Below, one piece after another: positions 60,337-64,000 of a stretch of 64,000 nucleotides of DNA. A program made the position numbers and the translations under genes. Source of the DNA: Stratiolaelaps scimitus (lineage: Eukaryota; Arthropoda; Arachnida; Mesostigmata; Laelapidae); the NCBI GenBank assembly GCA_019614645.1, contig JABWDB010000017.1, forward strand, positions 1,550,001-1,614,000, in the 5' to 3' direction. The notes under the pieces are model-generated. The model had not been told where the DNA came from and did no database searches. It saw only the letters and a program-made list of their open reading frames with translations. Numbering within the stretch: position 1 is the first letter of the stretch; the number at the start of each line of letters is the position of its first letter.

Positions 60337-60391
60337 AAAAATAATAATAGTAAAATTATGTTTGACACATAATTTTACTGTTATTATTTTT
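60337..60391. repeat. 25-bp hairpin abutting the tail fragment
   Basis: Arms 60337-60361 and 60367-60391 pair at 24 of 25 positions with a 5-base loop. The left arm starts directly where the tail fragment ends, i.e. at that fragment's 5' truncation point on the minus strand. Confidence 0.85.
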
Positions 60392-60438
60392 ACCACATTG
60401 CAGAGTAAAATACAATGTACTTTTGCACATAGGTTTAC

Positions 60439-60672
60439 CTCGAGTGTTTCCCAACTTCGCGTAACAATGTTCTCGAAGAGGCGAGTTGCCTGATCTCTCA
60501 CGAATTCACTGGCTCGACGGGTTGTTCCTCTAACAATTGCGTAGGCCAAGAAAAACGATGCCCAATGGAGTGCGTCCGTTGGCCATATTAATGGGCAGTA
60601 GCGCAGTACGAATCTGACATCGATTTCTATATAGATAATTTCATGTTTTCTACCACTAGCGTGGTGTTGGTT
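60439..60672 (-). other. Exon-like open frame, unidentified
   Basis: A minus-strand frame of 78 codons without stops, lacking an early ATG, ends at CTCGAG before a GTAAAC donor-like site in phase 0. The latter half (RRASEFVRDQATRLFENIV) looks like an amphipathic helix, and the sequence is not low-complexity. No family is recognised and no partner exon was found. It could be an internal exon or chance. Confidence 0.2.
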
Positions 60673-60699
60673 CTATATAAAATCAGATAGTTATCGGTG

Positions 60700-62270
60700 C
60701 AATACTATGCTTTTATTATGTTTGTAGACTGCTCTGATTGGCCACGTTGTTACCCGACTTGTAAATGGCACTTCTACTAGTAGACACACCGTCAGTCAGC
60801 TCGTAAAGCTAACAGGACTGGCTAACGTTGACATTGTGTATGTGTGTCTCCGCTTAGGCTATATATTGCCGGGTTGAAGATTGTATGTACAATGTTGAGT
60901 ATGCGAATCGATACACGTGGTGTAAATGCGTTTGCAGCACCTCTTAAGTATTGATTATACACCACTGTATATGCCGAATGAAATAATGATAGACCATTCA
61001 ATTTCACTAAAATAAAGCAATAATAAGTTACAAATACATATTTTTGGACTTGCACTCATGCCTCCTCTCTCATTAGAATCTACGTAACCACGATTTAACA
61101 AGAACACGATACTATACCTCTATGGGAAGTTTCATGGATTCTGATTTGATACAACACAACGGTGAACCGGACAAAATGAACAAGGACAGCATTGCCACAG
61201 CACAAACCTGCGATGTGTGTTGGGATAGCAGCTCGTGATCGCCACAAAAGTGACAAATTTGAACCTGAGATCAACGGACGATGACAAGCTCCGCCCTACG
61301 ACACACTCAGTATACAATTTGTGTAGAATGTGGAAATCTATTTATACCTTATGTGGGAGCCTCCTGGACAGACGCCGAGTCTTGTACTTACTACGAAAAC
61401 CTTTAACGAAATGCAATGGCATTAGTAGCAGTTAGCTATATCCGTATCAGATCTATCCAGATTTATTGAATACGATTGGTCGCGCGTATAACGAGTACGC
61501 GATTACATCGTTCTGATGAGCGAACACCAACCGAATGCTATACTAATCGTTTGATCCAAGAAGGTAGAATCGTTTGATCCAAGAAGGTAGGCTCATGGCT
61601 AATGTGTTGATCATTTCATCTTTTTTTTTCACACGGTATTGTGTTCTACATATCTAGATACCAAGAAAAACGGTACAACGGTGGAGACAGTGAAAGCTTT
61701 AGGGGTCAGCTCATGTAAACGGAGTACGGTCGCATCAAAGTTTAAGCATGTTTAGGGGTTGTTGGCGGATCACCTGGGTAAATAAGATTGATCGAGTGCA
61801 TTTTCCAAAGTGTTATCCGGCGCGAACATTATTACATTATCTACATAAACAGTTCTCGCTGGACTCGTTGTAGCCCTCTGTCCCACACACATAACATGAT
61901 GAAAACCGTGTATATTGCACAACGGGTTACAATGTGGCGGTTGGTTATGAGTGCCCTCTCCACATATAGTTGGTCACCGCATCCGTGTTGTAAAATTACG
62001 GGTCGATATCGCTATCTTCCTTTCCCACATCCTAATGAATTCTCAGTAACCTGGGCTCACTGGTACCTTGAAACGACGTCTTAACAAATTATGTTTTCAA
62101 CAAATAAGGAAGTGTCTCCAAGGAAATAGACAAATCTGTTCCGTGCCGAACGGTGTATCCCATAACACGCTTCAGAAATGCAGGCTTCACTCGGTCCAGC
62201 GATGCGTCTTGTCGACGGTAATCGTCAGTTCAATCTCTGTCTTGGCAATAGCCTCGTCATGACGACGATA
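60700..62270. other. Non-coding stretch with a short tandem duplication
   Basis: No gene is supported. The only structured element noticed is the tandem duplication at 61545-61590. Confidence 0.35.
61545..61590. repeat. Perfect 23-bp tandem duplication
   Basis: The unit AATCGTTTGATCCAAGAAGG plus TAG is present twice head to tail with no mismatch. It is probably a recent slippage or repair event. Confidence 0.95.
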
Positions 62271-62275
62271 CGAAC

Positions 62276-62566
62276 CTAAGGGTCGCCTTTACCCTTAGGA
62301 ATAACACTGAGCAAGGCGTCACTCCAGCTTCTTGGCAAGCGTCCTTGACAGCCGTTAGATAGGTTCGTCCAAAATGAGAACATATCGGCTGTAAGCCTCA
62401 AGTGTTTGTTGTGAACGAGGCCGAAACCGGCTGCCTTGTTGGATTGAAGGTGTTCCAGTGCGTGCAACACGTCTATCCAGAAGATTTTACCCAAATAAAT
62501 CGCGCGCTGCCGACGTCTCTTCATTCGACATAGTAGCGACGGGAAGTATCGCAAGTGCGCTGGCAT
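62276..62566 (-). mobile_element. LINE reverse-transcriptase N-terminal fragment
   Basis: The minus-strand frame reads IDVLHALEHLQSNKAAGFGL, an RT-0/RT-1 region with the K-x-A-G-x-x core, then LPRSWSDALLSVIPKGKGDP, the typical step before the NYRPI motif. It stops directly after GDP, before the catalytic palm. It is probably a dead fragment of a further non-LTR element, perhaps R1- or RTE-like; the clade cannot be fixed from this much. Confidence 0.6.
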
Positions 62567-62569
62567 TCT

Positions 62570-64000
62570 GCGCCGCCTACATACTCCCTAAAAGTGCTCT
62601 ATAAGTGAGGTCGGGATTGAGTTGTGTTGATGTCACCAGTGATCTTTAGAAAAGCATTTGACCTTTGGAGAGATACTCGCTCGTCATTGTGGCGACTGGA
62701 GCTATTTTACCATATGGCGCCGCTATATTTTGCGAACATCCATCGAAACGAACCATACTCCGACGGCAAATGTAGTCTACTACGTCAACGCCTTTCACGG
62801 CTGTGCTGATAACACGAACTTCTATTATACAATGTTGTCGCGAACCTCGAGCCCCACCGGGGAATTGTTTGTTTCTCTATTTCGTTGTCGCCGTCTTGAA
62901 AGGCCGCATCTGGAAAAATGGAGTAGGTCTGCGGGTAAAGGTTAGGCCGACTACGAGGCTCTTTCGTACAGGAATAGATAACGTTTGCAGCCGAGGGGCA
63001 TTTCATGATATCATGAAATGCTCATTTATCAGTACGGTAACGAGAGAAGCTTATGTGACTGCAGAAGCAGTGAGTAATTAAGTGTATATTTGTCTGTTAC
63101 AGCGCATAGCGTCGCTGTAATGAGAAATGATTTGAAGGTAAATGCGCGCGGTGAAGAGCTAATCCAACGACAGCCAAACAACCACCAGCACATGCCCATG
63201 CTGAAATGAAAGCTACGCATACGTGGCTTAATCACTTAATCACTGATAACTACTATCAACGCTGACTCTCGTCCTCAGCTACTGGATATCGTCAGCATGG
63301 TAGTAGCAGCATAACCAGAATAGTGAAGTAGTCCCAATCACTGTTGTTCTATAGGCTTTATTTCCCAGGTGTTTATTTATATGAAGCACTATGCTGGTTC
63401 TTTTCATTTCCCGCCTCCTTCATGGCGAAGACCTCTAAATCGTTGAAGTACAATGCTAGCCTGATTAACGCTGGTGACGTGTCTGTCCGCTCGTGTCATT
63501 CATCTTGATCGAAATTCAAGGTAACTGCATCGACGCTGAAAACGATCGGCGTTATCCTTCGAACGACCGCTGCCGTATTGCGTATTATGAGTCTTTGTTC
63601 ATGTATCCTGGCATTATTAGAGCAGCCTGCGGTTCTGCTGCGGCTCGTCGCTGGACTGTTAATCGGACACTGGTAAACGTTGAAGCGAGATATCGCCACA
63701 GATATTCGTTCTCGTCTGGCTTCTGTCGCCGTTGCTCGTGCGACGACACGGACTACGTATGGGTGACAATCCGGATGAAATCTGAAAAAAACTAAAAGCT
63801 GTGGGCGGCCTCTGACGGATCACTCGCGCCGCAACTCGTTGGCGACGCGGCGGCGGCGACGAACGAATGATGGAGCTACAGCTACATCAATGGACATTCG
63901 TGTCAGCCGATTGCTGCTGAAGGAGTATGCGGGACTGTCGCACCGTCCGATATGGTGACGGGTGGCTGCTAGCGGCCGTAGTGCATAGTCTCAGATATGG
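62570..64000. other. Terminal region, GC-rich towards the window end
   Basis: No gene is established. A plus-strand frame at 63493-63795 (100 codons, opening with GTG) contains a GTAAAC donor-like site near 63675 and no recognised domain. Positions 63800-64000 are GC/CpG-rich with GCGGCGGCG runs, compatible with a promoter or 5' UTR of a gene that continues beyond the window. Confidence 0.3.

Overview
This is eukaryotic, intron-bearing and gene-poor DNA, most likely from an arthropod. I lean towards a parasitiform mite, but that is an inference from gene content. Evidence for a eukaryote is GT/AG introns with polypyrimidine tracts, a three-BIR/UBA/RING inhibitor-of-apoptosis gene of the insect Diap2 type, non-LTR retrotransposons, Tc1/mariner elements, tRNA-derived SINEs and many (TA)n microsatellites (about one per 2-3 kb). 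CpG is not obviously depleted. No bacterial operons, CRISPR arrays or certain tRNA/rRNA genes are visible.

Layout. Positions 1-13.4 kb hold an apoptosis-inhibitor cluster, all on the minus strand: two intact single-exon genes of exactly 237 codons (1414-2127 and 6206-6919), each with one BIR domain and a helical/coiled-coil tail but no RING, then a Diap2/XIAP-like gene (11269-13271; three BIRs, UBA and RING over at least two exons). A decayed LINE lies between the first two. Positions 13.4-29 kb are mostly non-coding, with SINE copies and a GC-rich block (about 22.6-24.6 kb) that contains a convincing first coding exon of an unidentified Ser/Thr/Pro-rich protein (22670-22978, minus). At 29.5-30.3 kb lies a degenerate kelch-like stretch. 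From 30.3 to 46.8 kb there is little beyond a mariner remnant with a nested SINE (38.5-39.2 kb), SINEs and microsatellites.

Positions 46.8-58 kb hold two tandem plus-strand paralogues of a small cysteine-rich protein resembling 3CxxC zinc-binding proteins (46866-48924 and 56414-57980). Each has three exons with identical intron phases. Between them sit a 5'-truncated CR1/Jockey-like LINE (minus), a second R1-like LINE fragment and a Tc3-like DNA transposon. Positions 58-64 kb hold hairpins, repeat fragments, another reverse-transcriptase fragment and a GC-rich end.

How the parts relate. The RING-less BIR proteins carry intact zinc ligands, and one keeps the residues of the peptide-binding groove. 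They could bind apoptosis-pathway peptides without ubiquitin-ligase activity and modulate the neighbouring Diap2-like E3 ligase; this is inference. A SINE family in the window shares its 3' tail with the LINE at 49-51 kb, which suggests the LINE supplies the machinery that moved the SINE. TE ends repeatedly abut (TA)n tracts and snap-back hairpins.
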